Source of the DNA: Magnetococcales bacterium
GTDB taxonomy: Bacteria > Pseudomonadota > Magnetococcia > Magnetococcales > UBA8363
NCBI GenBank assembly: GCA_015232865.1
Contig: JADFYU010000010.1
Coordinates: 1-64,000, forward strand
Length of the DNA stretch: 64,000 nucleotides
Direction of reading: 5' to 3'
Shown here: positions 1-9,455 of the stretch, piece by piece
Position numbering within the stretch: position 1 is the first letter of the stretch
Layout of the letters: every line of letters begins with the position of its first letter
Notes under the pieces: generated by a model
The model's input: only the letters and a program-made list of their open reading frames with translations
Told to the model about the DNA's origin: nothing
Database searches by the model: none
Position numbers and translations under genes: made by a program

Positions 1-210
1 GTTCCAAAATCCTCTTTTGATTTGTCGTAAGTACAATTTGGCTTGCTTTTGGTCCCGGCATGATTACTATCTCCGCTTTAGATTATTGAAACCTTAAAGC
101 ATCATGCCAGTTTTTCTCGATTAATGAAACTTTGAACGATGCCATCTCTTTGATAGCTTTCTATCTAAAGCGTTATTCCCGCCAGTCTGTCTAGCCTCAT
201 TATACTTCAG
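1..210. other. Intergenic, nothing recognised
   Basis: I see no convincing coding frame, RNA gene or strong hairpin in these bases. The sequence is moderately AT-rich and could be the far 3' flank of the secB unit or the flank of a gene lying outside the window. Confidence 0.4.
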
Positions 211-247
211 CCTAAATTCAGCAGTTGAACGTGTGTGGCTGGTGCAA
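211..247 (+). repeat. Dispersed repeat, copy A (solo arm)
   Basis: This begins CCTAAATTCAGCAGTTGAAC and continues to GGTGCAA. It is the same order of blocks as the arm of the palindromic element at 20810-20972 and the solo copy at 32750-32822. Only one arm is visible here, so it looks like a decayed transposon end downstream of secB. Confidence 0.55.
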
Positions 248-278
248 GACAAATGATCGCGACATCACGGACGCAAGA

Positions 279-327
279 CCGCACAAAAAAACCGGCTATG
301 AAGGGTCTCGCCGGATTTTTTGTGCGG
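279..327 (-). terminator. Bidirectional intrinsic terminator after secB
   Basis: A long inverted repeat pairs CCGCACAAAAAAACCGGC with GCCGGATTTTTTGTGCGG around a loop of about 12 bases. Read on the minus strand, a GC-rich stem (CCGGC/GCCGG) is followed by a run of seven T, the classic rho-independent form. It lies about 50 bases beyond the secB stop codon. Confidence 0.8.
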
Positions 328-377
328 ATCAGGGTTGTCAAAACTCGATTTGTGCGGATCGTTGCGGCTGTTCGGGT

Positions 378-869
378 TCAGGCATTCCCCGCTTCAGACA
401 TGGCTTTTTTTGCTTTTTCTTCGGCTCGGGCCTGATGAAAGAGAGCGGCAAAATTAATGGGGTCCAGCACCAACGGCTTATATCCGCCTTCCGTCACCAG
501 ATCAGAAATTACCCGTCGCACGTAGGGGAAGAGAATCGAGGGACACTCGATGCCCAACAAAGCCTCGGTCTGCTCTTTGCTGAAGTTTTGGATGAGAAAA
601 ACACCCCCATAGGTCAGCTCGACCAAAAACAGGGTTTTTTCGGCATTTTTAACGCTGACAGTGGCCTGGATGGTCGCTTCATAATGTTCCGCACCTTTTT
701 GGCTTGCGCCGGTGTTCAAATTGAACTCCACCTTCGGCTCGCCCAAATTACCAAATATCTCTGGAGAGTTGGGGCTTTCGAACGAGAGATCTTTGATGTA
801 GAGCTTCTCCACGTGAAAGGTGGGTTGATCCGACGCTGCTGGCGCTTGTACTTTAGCCTGTTCTTCCAT
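378..869 (-). CDS. secB: Protein-export chaperone SecB
   Basis: SecB is the cytosolic tetrameric chaperone that holds preproteins unfolded and delivers them to SecA. The 163-residue product has the usual length and spans the family fold: an N-terminal strand with the 'YIKDLSFESP' signature, the LVELTYGGVF strand, the 'IECPSILFPYVRRVISDLVTEGGY' helix region and the 'PLVLDPINFAALF' segment. The ATG is preceded by a good ribosome binding site (AAAGGGG, 5 bases upstream). It is followed on the minus strand by a strong terminator, so it probably forms its own unit. The large number of exported proteins in the window fits a functional SecB route. The family call is certain. Confidence 0.96.
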   Translation of the reverse strand: MEEQAKVQAPAASDQPTFHVEKLYIKDLSFESPNSPEIFGNLGEPKVEFNLNTGASQKGAEHYEATIQATVSVKNAEKTLFLVELTYGGVFLIQNFSKEQTEALLGIECPSILFPYVRRVISDLVTEGGYKPLVLDPINFAALFHQARAEEKAKKAMSEAGNA

Positions 870-966
870 GGTTACCCCTTTGGTCTTGAAAATAAAATAT
901 GATCTTTCGGTTGCTCAAACGCTCTCGCTCAGGCAAATGACGTGAATTTAAACGGTTAACTCTACA

Positions 967-1659
967 TCAACGACCGCCATTTGGCAAAGGGACGCCGATA
1001 TACGCAGACAAAATTCCCCGATCCAGGTGGAGAATACGGTCGGCAAAACGTTCAGCCCGCTGTTGGCGATTACTGAAGATGACCTGAGCCAGTTTATTTC
1101 TCGAACAGAGTCTTTCGAGCACACAAGCCATCTCCTCCTCCCCGGAACGGTCCAAAGCGGCTCCCGGCTCGTCCAGAAGAACCAGAGCCGGCTGACTGGC
1201 CAACAGGGCCGCCAGAGAGACCCGGCTTTGTTGACTGCCAGAAAGTCGGCTCATCGACCAGTCGGCCGCCTGAGCCGGAAGACCGCACAGTTCCAGGACC
1301 TCTAAAACCCGCGCTGTTTTCTCCGCCACGGAGGTGGTCAAGCCGAGGACAATCTCCTCGTGAACCAGTGGCATCAAAAAATGGTCGGCCGGGTTTTGAA
1401 ACAATACGCCGATCCCCCCCGGCTGCGCAGGAGGTCCATCAAGAGATTGACCCTGGAACAAAATCCGCCCGGAATCCGGCAGGCGCAAGCCGGCCATCAA
1501 TCGCAAAAGGGTACTCTTTCCCACCCCCTCCGCACCAAAAACAGCCAACCGCTCCCCCGGCTCAACCGAGAGGGACAAACCATCAAACAGGGCGGTTTTC
1601 TGCCCAGGTAGGATCAGGTGGATATCCGAAAGGGAGAGCAAGGGTGATGAGATACGCAT
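967..1659 (-). CDS. Orphan ABC transporter ATPase, CbiO/ECF-like
   Basis: This is a stand-alone ABC nucleotide-binding domain of 230 residues. Visible motifs are Walker A GAEGVGKST (42-50), Q-loop FQNPADH (Gln88), signature LSGSQQ (139-144) and Walker B VLLDEP (160-165). The 'NPADHFLMPLVHEEIVLG' stretch resembles the A components of energy-coupling-factor importers (CbiO/EcfA). The H-loop position, normally His, is Asn197 (FSNRQQ), which usually lowers hydrolysis. No permease or substrate-binding gene lies beside it; the neighbours are secB and murJ. Family membership is certain. The substrate is unknown, and the protein could partner with a transmembrane component elsewhere or act as a regulatory ATPase. 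Confidence 0.85.
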   Translation of the reverse strand: MRISSPLLSLSDIHLILPGQKTALFDGLSLSVEPGERLAVFGAEGVGKSTLLRLMAGLRLPDSGRILFQGQSLDGPPAQPGGIGVLFQNPADHFLMPLVHEEIVLGLTTSVAEKTARVLEVLELCGLPAQAADWSMSRLSGSQQSRVSLAALLASQPALVLLDEPGAALDRSGEEEMACVLERLCSRNKLAQVIFSNRQQRAERFADRILHLDRGILSAYIGVPLPNGGR

Positions 1660-1717
1660 CGATGAATGATCCTGAATTTAATTAGGCCCAGAAACGGCGA
1701 CTGGCGCTGCGCATCAT

Positions 1718-1742
1718 GTGCATACGTTCAACTGCCGAATTC
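1718..1742 (-). repeat. Dispersed repeat, copy B (short fragment)
   Basis: On the minus strand this reads GAATTCGGCAGTTGAACG then TATGCAC. It shares the core AATTCRGCAGTTGAACGTRTG with copy A at 211. It sits in the 87-base gap between murJ and the ABC ATPase gene. The match is short, so it may be a remnant end of the same element family. Confidence 0.4.
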
Positions 1743-1746
1743 AAGT

Positions 1747-3393
1747 TCATGAACGGGACCGGCTTTTTTTTCGCAATGTCCGCATCAATTCCCGCATCTC
1801 CTCCACCTTCAAGAGCCAAGCCGAAAGAACGAACGCAACGCCCCCGGCTAAAATGATCGGGATTAATACCAGGGCTTTATCCAGGGTCGAAGCCGGGTTT
1901 TGCCAATAGGCGATCAGGGCGAGAGACAAAAAACCACACAAGACAGCACTGGCCAGGACCGTTTTGAACATGGTGATCAAAAAACGCCTTCCCAGCCGAT
2001 ATCCGACCCGTTTTTCCAATCCATGCAGCAACAACCCGGCATTCAAAAAAGCCGAAAGGGTTGTCGCCAAGGCCAACCCCGCATGTTGCAAAGGGATCAT
2101 CAGCAGTAGGTTCAGCACCATATTGCTGGTCATACAGATGATGGCAATCCGCACCGGTGTTTTGGTATCCTTCATGGCATAATAGGCCGGTGCCAGCACC
2201 TTGATGGCGGAAAAGGCCGTCAAACCCAACCCGTAGGCCAGCAACGCCTGAGCGGTCAAACGAGTGATCTCGCCGTCAAAGGCACCTCTCTCGAATAGCA
2301 GAGAGAGAATCGGCTCTCGCAACACCAGCAGACCGACCGTAGCCGGAATATTGATGATCAGCACCAAACGCAGGCCAAAATCCAAATCGTGCCGTAACCC
2401 GGCCTGATCTCCAGCGGCCGCCTTGGCGGACAAAGATGGCAGAATGGCCGTCCCCATGGCAATCCCGATCAAGCCCAGGGGAAATTCCACCAGACGATCC
2501 GCATAATAGAGAAAGGAGATGGAGCCTTCCGGCAACCAGGAGGCTAGAAAAATATCAAACAGCAGGTTGACCTGGGCAACTGAAACCCCCAGTACCGATG
2601 GCCCCATCAGGTAGAGTATCCGACGGATGGCGGGATGTTTCCAATTCAAACGAAACGAAAACGGCATGCCGATACGGGCCAGCGCCGGCAACTGTATGGC
2701 CAGTTGCGTCAAACCGCCCAACACCACCCCGATCGCCAGACCGATGGCGGGGCGCTCCATCAACGGAGCAATAAAAAGAGCACCGACAATCAGACTGACG
2801 TTGAGCAGGATCGGGGTGGCGGCGGGCAGGGCAAATCGGTGAAAACTGTTCAGTATGCCCCCGGCCAAAGCCACCAGAGAGATAAAAAATAGATAGGGAA
2901 AGGTGATCCGGGTCAGATCGACGGTCAACTGATATTTTTCAGGATCATCGGAAAAACCGGGTGCGATGACCAGAATCAGCAACGGCATGATAATCTGCCC
3001 CACCACCACCACTCCCAGCAAAACCAAACTCAGGGCCGAAAAAACCGATTGGGCCGCCTCACGGGTCGCCCCATCGTCTCCCTCCTTTATATAGTCGCTA
3101 AAAACCGGCACAAAAGCGGTACTGAAGGCTCCTTCAGCAAAAAGACGTCGCAAAAAGTTGGGCAGCTTCAATGCCACGAAAAAGGCGTCGGCCCCCATTC
3201 CGGCACCAAAACTTCGGGCGATCACCACATCTCGGATAAAACCGAGAATCCGAGAAAGCAGGGTAAAAAAACTGATGGTTCCGACCGCACGGACCAGACG
3301 ACCCCGAGGTGCAAGAGTGCCGGCCGCATTGCTTTGTTTTGATTCAGTGGTCAACTGGAAAAATCCTTTGACGAATCCCATCAAAATTGGCAT
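1747..3393 (-). CDS. murJ: Lipid II flippase MurJ (MviN)
   Basis: MurJ moves the undecaprenyl-linked peptidoglycan precursor lipid II across the inner membrane. The 548-residue product has the family length and a run of about 14 hydrophobic segments. The N-terminal block 'GFIRDVVIARSFGAGMGADAFFVA' followed by 'PNFLRRLFAEGAFSTAFVPV' is diagnostic for MviN/MurJ, including the Arg residues that line the central cavity. The C-terminus ends in a short basic tail (RKKSRSRS). The first ATG has only a weak ribosome binding site and the first 30 residues are poorly conserved in style, so a start a few codons later is possible. The gene is divergent from rpsT with about 170 bases between them. Confidence 0.94.
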   Translation of the reverse strand: MPILMGFVKGFFQLTTESKQSNAAGTLAPRGRLVRAVGTISFFTLLSRILGFIRDVVIARSFGAGMGADAFFVALKLPNFLRRLFAEGAFSTAFVPVFSDYIKEGDDGATREAAQSVFSALSLVLLGVVVVGQIIMPLLILVIAPGFSDDPEKYQLTVDLTRITFPYLFFISLVALAGGILNSFHRFALPAATPILLNVSLIVGALFIAPLMERPAIGLAIGVVLGGLTQLAIQLPALARIGMPFSFRLNWKHPAIRRILYLMGPSVLGVSVAQVNLLFDIFLASWLPEGSISFLYYADRLVEFPLGLIGIAMGTAILPSLSAKAAAGDQAGLRHDLDFGLRLVLIINIPATVGLLVLREPILSLLFERGAFDGEITRLTAQALLAYGLGLTAFSAIKVLAPAYYAMKDTKTPVRIAIICMTSNMVLNLLLMIPLQHAGLALATTLSAFLNAGLLLHGLEKRVGYRLGRRFLITMFKTVLASAVLCGFLSLALIAYWQNPASTLDKALVLIPIILAGGVAFVLSAWLLKVEEMRELMRTLRKKSRSRS

Positions 3394-3563
3394 ACTGCGA
3401 AGTTCTTTAAACAGTGATGCCCTGATGTCTTGGTTTTTTTATGATTTTTGGCCGATTATCAACAATCGCCCGCCCCACAAGACATCAAGATTAACTGTTT
3501 GTTCACCGGACTACCAGTGTTTGGGTCCAAGCCAGTCAAGTTAGGAATAGGAGTTTTAGTTCA

Positions 3564-3839
3564 GTGGCCAATATTAAATCTGCCATCAAGCGCATTCGTC
3601 AGACCGAAAAACAGACCCTGCGCAACAAAGAGAACAAATCCCGTCTGCGCACGTTTTATAAACGGGTACTCGTCGCTGTTGAGAGTGGTGATGTGGCAGT
3701 CGCTCAATCCGCACTGACAAAAGCCGTTTCCGAATTGGCTATTGCCGTACGCAAAGGAATCATCCACAAAAACCAGGCTTCTCGTCGCACCAAGAGATTG
3801 AATGCCAAAGTGAAAAAGTTGGCTCTCGCTGCCTCCTGA
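3564..3839 (+). CDS. rpsT: 30S ribosomal protein S20
   Basis: S20 is a basic helical protein that binds 16S rRNA and helps assemble the small subunit. The 91-residue product matches the family in full: MANIKSAIKRIRQTEK at the N-terminus, an RNKENKSRLRTF helix and a 'GIIHKNQASRRTKRLNAKV' C-terminal helix. It starts at GTG, preceded by TAGGAG ten bases upstream. A non-ATG start is common for rpsT and is linked to autoregulation in enterobacteria. It is a single-gene unit here. No strong terminator is visible directly after it, only a weak CGGTTT/AAACCG pairing. Confidence 0.97.
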   Translation: MANIKSAIKRIRQTEKQTLRNKENKSRLRTFYKRVLVAVESGDVAVAQSALTKAVSELAIAVRKGIIHKNQASRRTKRLNAKVKKLALAAS

Positions 3840-4188
3840 TTGATCCGAAGCAACGCCTGCCCGGTTTACAGAATACCAAAACCGCCGGTTGTGTCGCCAT
3901 CTCATAGATTTCATCTTTCATCTGCCAACATTGGCATGCGGCGATCTGTGGTGGCCTCTCCGTGAACCTAAATTCGGGATTTGGACGAACGTGGATGTTG
4001 CAATATTTTGGTTCATCGGATGCAGCAGAAAAAATGCACTCCCCCTTTTTGGCGGAGAAAGCTGTTTCTGTTGCCTGTTTTGAATCAAACCATTGCTCTG
4101 TTGACGCACGCTCCAAAACCGGGTTTTGGTTTGATCGACAGTTGACCATACATAAATATAATCAACCACACCGCTAGATTGGATCTCT
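3840..4188. other. Intergenic region between rpsT and the helicase gene
   Basis: This is 349 bases without a supported gene. It carries a diverged copy of the dispersed repeat at 3967-4016. The rest shows no clear promoter or RNA structure to my eye. The short frames across it overlap in several directions and lack ribosome binding sites. Confidence 0.5.
3967..4016 (+). repeat. Dispersed repeat, copy C (diverged solo arm)
   Basis: This starts CCTAAATTCGGGATTTGGAC and continues with GTTGCAATATTTTGGTTCA. Aligned with copy D (32750) it keeps the same order of blocks: CCTAAATTCGG, GTTGG/TTTGG, GTTGCAA/GTGCAAC and ATTTTGGTTCA/ATATTGGTTTA. It is clearly related but more decayed, and no second arm is seen. 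Confidence 0.5.
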
Positions 4189-5538
4189 ATGGAATTTTCT
4201 GAACTGCCCATCCCTGAGCCGGTCCAGGCCGGAATTCGTGATTGCGGGTTCAGTACCTGTACGGCCATCCAAGAACTGACTCTTCCTCTGACCCTCTCTG
4301 GCCGGGATGTCGCCGGACAAGCCCAGACCGGAACCGGAAAGACCGCTGCCTTCATGTTGGCGACACTCTCCCGGTTGGTTGGGGACACCACCCTGGAAGC
4401 CCTGAAAGAGAAATCCGAAGCGGAAAAAAACAACCCCAACCCGAAGAATACCGGAGTCAGCCGCCCGCGCGCCTTGTTGATCGCCCCAACCCGCGAGTTG
4501 GTTGTCCAGATCGAGCAAGACGCCCGCTCTCTGGGAATCCATACCGGATTGAAGGTTTTGGCCGTCTACGGTGGGGTCGATTATGAAAAACAGCGCGAAA
4601 CCCTGATCAAGGATAACGTCGACATTCTCATCGGCACACCGGGCCGGTTGATCGATTATTTCAAACAAAAAAGCTATCTGGTTTCTCGAGTCGAAGTCTT
4701 TGTCATCGATGAGGCGGACCGAATGTTTGACATGGGGTTCATCGCCGATCTGCGTTATCTCATGCGCCGTCTGCCCCACTACGAACAGCGGCTCTCCATG
4801 CTCTTTTCCGCCACCCTCTCCCATCGCTCCCAAGAACTTTCATACGAGTACATGAACAACCCGGAGATGATCTCGACAAAAACCGAGTTCAAAACCGTCA
4901 ACCTGGTCACCCAGTCGCTCTATCATGTGGAGGGGGACAAAAAAATCAGCTTGTTGGTGGGGTTGATCCGCAAAAACATGGGCGTCCCTCTGCCGGCCCC
5001 GGCGGGGGAGGAGCAACCGGATCTCTCGGTGGTTGTCGGTCGGGGAATTCTCTTCGTCAACACCAAGCGCATGGGCGAAAAACTGCAAAACTGGCTGTTG
5101 GTCAACGGCATCCCAACCGGATACCTCTCCGGCGATGTACCCCAAGCCAAACGCATGAAGGTGTTGAGCCGTTTCCAAAAAGGTGAAGTGCCGATCTTGA
5201 TCGCCACGGATGTGGCGGGTCGCGGTCTGCACATTGACGATGTAACCCATGTCTACAACTACGATCTACCTGAAAATGCAGAGGATTACGTCCACCGTAT
5301 CGGTCGAACCGCTCGCGCTGGCGCCAAGGGGGATGCCATCACCCTCGTCGATGAAAACGGAGCTTACAACCTCGAAGCCATTGAAACCTATATCGGTGCA
5401 AAAATTGACGTCGAATGGGCGGAGGACGATCTTTATGTCGAATTGATCAAGCCTCCTCGCTCCCCATACCAGGAAAAATCGACTGGCCGCCCCCCGCGCG
5501 GTGGCCGTCGAGACCGCCCACGGCGCGACAATCGCTGA
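4189..5538 (+). CDS. DEAD-box ATP-dependent RNA helicase, RhlB/RhlE-like
   Basis: This protein unwinds short RNA duplexes using ATP. The 449 residues contain the complete motif series in order: Q motif (FSTCTAIQ), motif I AQTGTGKT, Ia PTRELV, Ib TPGRL, II DEAD, III SAT, then the second RecA domain with TDVAGRGLH (V) and HRIGRTAR (VI). The C-terminal tail is Arg/Gly/Pro-rich and basic (GRPPRGGRRDRPRRDNR), typical of an RNA-binding extension. An acidic/Asn-rich insertion lies between motifs I and Ia (about residues 68-90). The overall form is nearest RhlB. I cannot separate RhlB from RhlE or other close relatives by eye, so no symbol is given. Confidence 0.9.
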   Translation: MEFSELPIPEPVQAGIRDCGFSTCTAIQELTLPLTLSGRDVAGQAQTGTGKTAAFMLATLSRLVGDTTLEALKEKSEAEKNNPNPKNTGVSRPRALLIAPTRELVVQIEQDARSLGIHTGLKVLAVYGGVDYEKQRETLIKDNVDILIGTPGRLIDYFKQKSYLVSRVEVFVIDEADRMFDMGFIADLRYLMRRLPHYEQRLSMLFSATLSHRSQELSYEYMNNPEMISTKTEFKTVNLVTQSLYHVEGDKKISLLVGLIRKNMGVPLPAPAGEEQPDLSVVVGRGILFVNTKRMGEKLQNWLLVNGIPTGYLSGDVPQAKRMKVLSRFQKGEVPILIATDVAGRGLHIDDVTHVYNYDLPENAEDYVHRIGRTARAGAKGDAITLVDENGAYNLEAIETYIGAKIDVEWAEDDLYVELIKPPRSPYQEKSTGRPPRGGRRDRPRRDNR

Positions 5539-5657
5539 TTAAGAACCACCGTTAGCAATCCGCTGATAATCAAGCATCAACGGATTGCAATGCCGGCCAG
5601 TAACTGAACCCGGTTTGAACGCGATCCGCTATTTTCCTAACAGATTGAACGGGTTAT

Positions 5658-7025
5658 ATGTCCCTTCTTCATCCTTCTTCCACAACGACCTCCGAGCCGG
5701 ATTCCATTCCAGACCCGAATTACCAACTCTCTCATCTGGAGAACGGCCTGTCGGTGGCGACGTTTCCCATGAGTTGGCTGCACGAGATCAGCGTCACGAT
5801 TCTGGTCCGCGCCGGTAGCCGTTTTGAGAGCGAGAATGAGTCTGGTATCGCCCACTTTTTAGAGCATATGCTCTTCAAAGGCACCACCAACACACCGGAC
5901 CCGACCCAGTTTCACGCCTTGATCGAATCCATGGCTGCGGACATGAATGCCGCCACCGGACACGAAAGCAACGCTTATTGGATCTCCCTGCCTTTGGAAC
6001 TGTTGCAGCCGGGTCTTTCCGCCTTCTGTGAAATGTTTACCCAACCCGTTTTTTCCGACATGGAGACCGAGCGAGAAGTGATTCTCGCTGAAATGCGGGA
6101 TGAAGAGAACGAGCAGGGCGAGTGTACCAACACCTCGGTATTGAGCGGCGGAAAACTCTGGCCCAACCATCCCCTGGCCCGTTCCATTCTCGGCAGCCCG
6201 GAACAGATCAACACCCTGACCAAAGCCCACCTCTACGACTACATGAAACGCCAATATCGGGGCGGAAACATGGCCATTGCCTTTTGCGGCCCCATCCAAC
6301 ACGATTACAGCCTGAAGTTGGCCGCGGAGAATCTGGGCCAGCTCCCTTCGGGCCGAACAGCGTTGCCACCCGGACCAGCGGACATGGAGCCGGGACCGCA
6401 CTGGGTTGCCGTCAACGACCAGGACGCCCAGTTTTGTCTGAATATCTTCTATCGGACCGGGGGATATCATCATTCGGACTATTACCGGATCGCAGCCTTG
6501 CGTCGCCTGCTTGATGACGGCTTTTCCTCTCGTTTACAAGCCAATATTCGTGAAAAACAGGGGTTGGTCTACGATGTCTGGGCCTCCTATACCGCCTTTT
6601 TGGAGTGCGGATGTTTTGAACTGGGCGGCTCGGTCTCGCCAAAAAATCTGGACCATCTGTTTGATGGGCTGCTCAACGAGATGGAGAAAGCCGCCCAGAC
6701 CACCCCGACCGTTTCGGAGTGGCAACGGTTGCAGACCCGTTGGCGGGCCAGCCTGTTGACTCAACTGGACCGGCCCAGCCAACTGATTGACCGCTATGTC
6801 GGAGATCGGCTGTTTGATTATCAGGAGCCTCTCTCCCTCGCCTGGGAAAAAGCCCGATCCATTCGACCGGAAACACTTGCAACCACGGTCCGATCGCTGA
6901 TCAATGCCGAAAATATGGTGGTCGTCCTCATTGGCCCAAAAGCCACTTCGACCCTGCCTCGTCTCAAACGTTTGTTTCAGAAAAAAGTCCACTCCAAGAG
7001 CCAAACGAAGGTTCCTACGCTCTAA
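5658..7025 (+). CDS. M16 family zinc peptidase (processing-peptidase-like)
   Basis: This is an inverzincin metallopeptidase. The inverted zinc motif HxxEH is visible as HFLEH near residue 70 in '[15 protein letters not shown]', with the downstream acidic helix '[15 protein letters not shown]' supplying the third ligand. A middle '[30 protein letters not shown]' segment and the '[17 protein letters not shown]' motif are typical of the second M16 domain. At 455 residues it is a single-chain, two-domain bacterial M16B enzyme. No signal peptide is obvious, so it is probably cytoplasmic or exported by a non-classical route. It precedes rph by 34 bases and may be cotranscribed. The substrate is unknown. 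Confidence 0.9.
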   Translation: MSLLHPSSTTTSEPDSIPDPNYQLSHLENGLSVATFPMSWLHEISVTILVRAGSRFESENESGIAHFLEHMLFKGTTNTPDPTQFHALIESMAADMNAATGHESNAYWISLPLELLQPGLSAFCEMFTQPVFSDMETEREVILAEMRDEENEQGECTNTSVLSGGKLWPNHPLARSILGSPEQINTLTKAHLYDYMKRQYRGGNMAIAFCGPIQHDYSLKLAAENLGQLPSGRTALPPGPADMEPGPHWVAVNDQDAQFCLNIFYRTGGYHHSDYYRIAALRRLLDDGFSSRLQANIREKQGLVYDVWASYTAFLECGCFELGGSVSPKNLDHLFDGLLNEMEKAAQTTPTVSEWQRLQTRWRASLLTQLDRPSQLIDRYVGDRLFDYQEPLSLAWEKARSIRPETLATTVRSLINAENMVVVLIGPKATSTLPRLKRLFQKKVHSKSQTKVPTL

Positions 7026-7059
7026 AGAGCCATTATCACTCCCAATATTGGTAGATCTC

Positions 7060-7806
7060 ATGTCCATTCCAAACCAAAAACCAACCCGCTCTCATCAACG
7101 CTCTTTTGATGAAATGCGGCCTGTCACCATCACCCGACCCTTTATCGACCATGCCGAAGGCTCTTGCCTGATCACCTTCGGTAGCACCAAGGTCATCTGC
7201 ACCGCAACCATCGAAGAGAAACAGCCACAATGGTTGCGTGGCAAAAATCAAGGTTGGGTCACCGGTGAGTATGGCATGCTGCCCCGCTCCACCCATGACC
7301 GCATGGGCCGGGAGGCCAGCCGGGGAAAACAGGGCGGGCGCACCTTGGAAATCCAACGATTGATCGGTCGATCCCTGCGCTCGGTAGTTGATCTGAAAAA
7401 GCTCGGGAAAAGAACCATCTGGGTTGACTGTGACGTCATCCAGGCTGACGGAGGCACCCGGACCGCCTCCATCACCGGCGCCTTTATCGCTCTGATGGAT
7501 GCTTGCCAGCATTTACGCAACAGCGGCATCATTCGAGATCTTCCCATCACCGATTTTGTCGCAGCGGTCAGTTGTGGAATGGTCAAAAGCACCCCCATGC
7601 TCGACCTGGACTACCAAGAGGACTCCAACTGTGAAACGGACATGAACTTTGTCATGACCGGTGCTGGGAAATTCATTGAAATTCAAGGCACGGCAGAAGG
7701 CCACCCCTTCAGCCGGACGGAGTTTGACGCCATGGCGACCCTGGCAGAAAAGGGGGTGGCTGAGTTGATCACCCTGCAACGTAAGTTGCTCATGGATAAT
7801 CAGTAG
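7060..7806 (+). CDS. rph: Ribonuclease PH
   Basis: RNase PH is a phosphorolytic 3'-5' exoribonuclease that trims tRNA precursors. From ATG 7060 the 248-residue product begins [20 protein letters not shown] and contains the family's RPVTI opening, '[22 protein letters not shown]', the '[17 protein letters not shown]' phosphate-site segment and '[19 protein letters not shown]'. The open frame extends further upstream into the preceding gene, but the conserved region begins only after this ATG. The gene lies between the M16 peptidase and hemW on the same strand with short gaps, suggesting one transcript. Confidence 0.95.
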   Translation: MSIPNQKPTRSHQRSFDEMRPVTITRPFIDHAEGSCLITFGSTKVICTATIEEKQPQWLRGKNQGWVTGEYGMLPRSTHDRMGREASRGKQGGRTLEIQRLIGRSLRSVVDLKKLGKRTIWVDCDVIQADGGTRTASITGAFIALMDACQHLRNSGIIRDLPITDFVAAVSCGMVKSTPMLDLDYQEDSNCETDMNFVMTGAGKFIEIQGTAEGHPFSRTEFDAMATLAEKGVAELITLQRKLLMDNQ

Positions 7807-7824
7807 ATGGGAAGCGACTGTTAA

Positions 7825-9006
7825 ATGGGGGCACGATTGCCCCCGTTGTCCCTCTATATTCACGTACCCTTTTGCGTACGCAAGTGCCCCTACTGCGATT
7901 TTCACTCGACTGTACATCAAAAAATCCCGGAAGCGGCCTATATAGAGGCGGTCAAGACGGAGTTGACCTATTGGCGGCTCCGATTGGCGGAAGATGGGCG
8001 ATCCTTGCATTCCATTTTTTTCGGTGGGGGCACCCCTTCCCTACTGCAAGGGGAGAGCATCGGCACCATTCTCGCCCAGGTTCGCCACCTCTGGCCTCTG
8101 GAGCCAGAGTGTGAGATCACCCTGGAATCCAACCCGGAATCCTGTACCGAACAAAAGTTAAGCCAATGGCTGGACCAGGGCGTCAACCGTGTCAGCCTGG
8201 GAATCCAAGCCTTCGACGAACGAAGGCTGAAAATGCTCGATCGGCCCCACTCTCTCGGTGAGGCCCGTCAAGCCATTCATCTGTGCCGACAAAGCCCTCT
8301 AGCCAGCCTCAATCTGGACCTGATTTTTGCCACCCCTGGCCAGACGCTTCACTCGTGGCGGGCGGAACTGTTACAAGCCTGCTCCTGGCGACCGGATCAC
8401 CTCTCCTGCTACAACCTGACCTTTGAGGAAAACACCCCTTTTGAGCGACAAAAACAGGCCGGAACAATGGCCCCTCTGGATGAAGACAACGAACTGGAAC
8501 TGTTCCAGGCTACCCGGCACACCCTGGAAAAAGAGGGTTTTCTCCCCTACGAATTCAGTAATTTTTCCAAACCCGGCCACGCCTGCCGACACAACCTGAA
8601 CTATTGGCGATCCGGCGATTATCTAGGCGTTGGCCCCGCAGCCCACGGACGTCTGACCCAACCGACCACAGGAAAAGATCATCCGACCGACATCCAGATT
8701 CTACGCACCATCAATCCCAGATCCGGCTATGAAAAAGGCTGGCACAACAAAACCCCGCCCTTCTCAGAACGGCTCTGCACACCGGAAGAGACCGGAATTG
8801 ATTTGTTAATAATGGGACTGAGACTGCAAGAGGGAATGAGCCGAGAACTCTACCAACAGCTGACCGGCCAGGATCTACTGACAAAACATCGGAAAGAGAT
8901 CGAACACTGCCAAAAAGCCGGCCTGCTGACAGTCGATGAGAAGAGAATCCAGCTTACGACAAAAGGAATCCCCCTGGCAGACGCCATCCTGGCCAGACTG
9001 ACCTGA
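7825..9006 (+). CDS. hemW: Radical SAM haem chaperone HemW
   Basis: HemW is a radical-SAM relative of oxygen-independent coproporphyrinogen oxidase (HemN) that binds and delivers haem. Near the N-terminus 'HVPFCVRKCPYCDF' supplies the CxxxCxxC cluster ligands, followed by 'FFGGGTPSLL' (the SAM-binding GGE-like motif) and 'SLGIQAFDERRLKMLDRPHS'. The C-terminal HemN_C-type domain ('TGIDLLIMGLRLQEGM') is complete. At 393 residues it has HemW length and lacks the longer N-terminal part of true HemN. It starts 18 bases after rph, a gene pair often found together. HemN-type oxidase activity cannot be excluded by eye. Confidence 0.9.
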   Translation: MGARLPPLSLYIHVPFCVRKCPYCDFHSTVHQKIPEAAYIEAVKTELTYWRLRLAEDGRSLHSIFFGGGTPSLLQGESIGTILAQVRHLWPLEPECEITLESNPESCTEQKLSQWLDQGVNRVSLGIQAFDERRLKMLDRPHSLGEARQAIHLCRQSPLASLNLDLIFATPGQTLHSWRAELLQACSWRPDHLSCYNLTFEENTPFERQKQAGTMAPLDEDNELELFQATRHTLEKEGFLPYEFSNFSKPGHACRHNLNYWRSGDYLGVGPAAHGRLTQPTTGKDHPTDIQILRTINPRSGYEKGWHNKTPPFSERLCTPEETGIDLLIMGLRLQEGMSRELYQQLTGQDLLTKHRKEIEHCQKAGLLTVDEKRIQLTTKGIPLADAILARLT

Positions 9007-9049
9007 TTTTTTTAAACGCTGGGAGAGCTTGTGCTTGTGAAAAAATCAG
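9003..9049. terminator. Bidirectional terminator between hemW and flagellar genes
   Basis: CTGATTTTTT at 9003-9012 pairs with AAAAAATCAG at 9040-9049 around a 27-base loop. The inverted A/T arms give a T-run in both directions, as expected between two convergent units. It overlaps the stop codons of both flanking genes. Confidence 0.6.
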
Positions 9050-9405
9050 GCCCGCTGATGGAGCAGTTGGGGGCGGCGGACCAGGGCATCATAGCCGCCC
9101 TGGCGCATGACGAGAACGCGGCGGTTTTCGGTAAAAAGTTGACCGGCCACCTCCGATTTATGGTTTTGCAGCAGGGTCGTCACTTCGGGCAACTGGCTGA
9201 TGATGGTTTGCAGACGTTGCGAAAGATCTGATTTTTCGGCATCGGCAACAAAAGAGCCATCGCTCTCTTCTGAAGAGAGCCTTTGAAGTTGAGAAATGGC
9301 AAGCACCCATTGACCGTTCAGGAGAGCGAGCTGCTCCCCCCCCAACGCGGCCGGAGCGGCCAACAGAGCCAAAATTCGTTCCAACTCAGCAACAACCTGT
9401 TCCAT
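9046..9405 (-). CDS. Putative FliT-like flagellar chaperone
   Basis: This is a small, mostly helical acidic protein of about 119 residues at the end of the flagellar filament operon, directly after two fliS genes. FliT chaperones of the cap protein FliD are small helical proteins found at this position in many operons. Here the sequence shows 'QVVAELERILALLAAP' and 'SDLSQRLQTIISQLPEVTTLLQNHKSEVAGQL', compatible with FliT but not diagnostic. The start is the second of two tandem ATGs, with GAAGGG seven bases upstream. The open frame extends further upstream into fliS but has no ribosome binding site there. The function is inferred mainly from position and size. Confidence 0.55.
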   Translation of the reverse strand: MEQVVAELERILALLAAPAALGGEQLALLNGQWVLAISQLQRLSSEESDGSFVADAEKSDLSQRLQTIISQLPEVTTLLQNHKSEVAGQLFTENRRVLVMRQGGYDALVRRPQLLHQRA

Positions 9406-9455
9406 CATGGCACCCTTCTCATACAAAAAATAGGCTGGGCTAAAAAAAAGGACGG

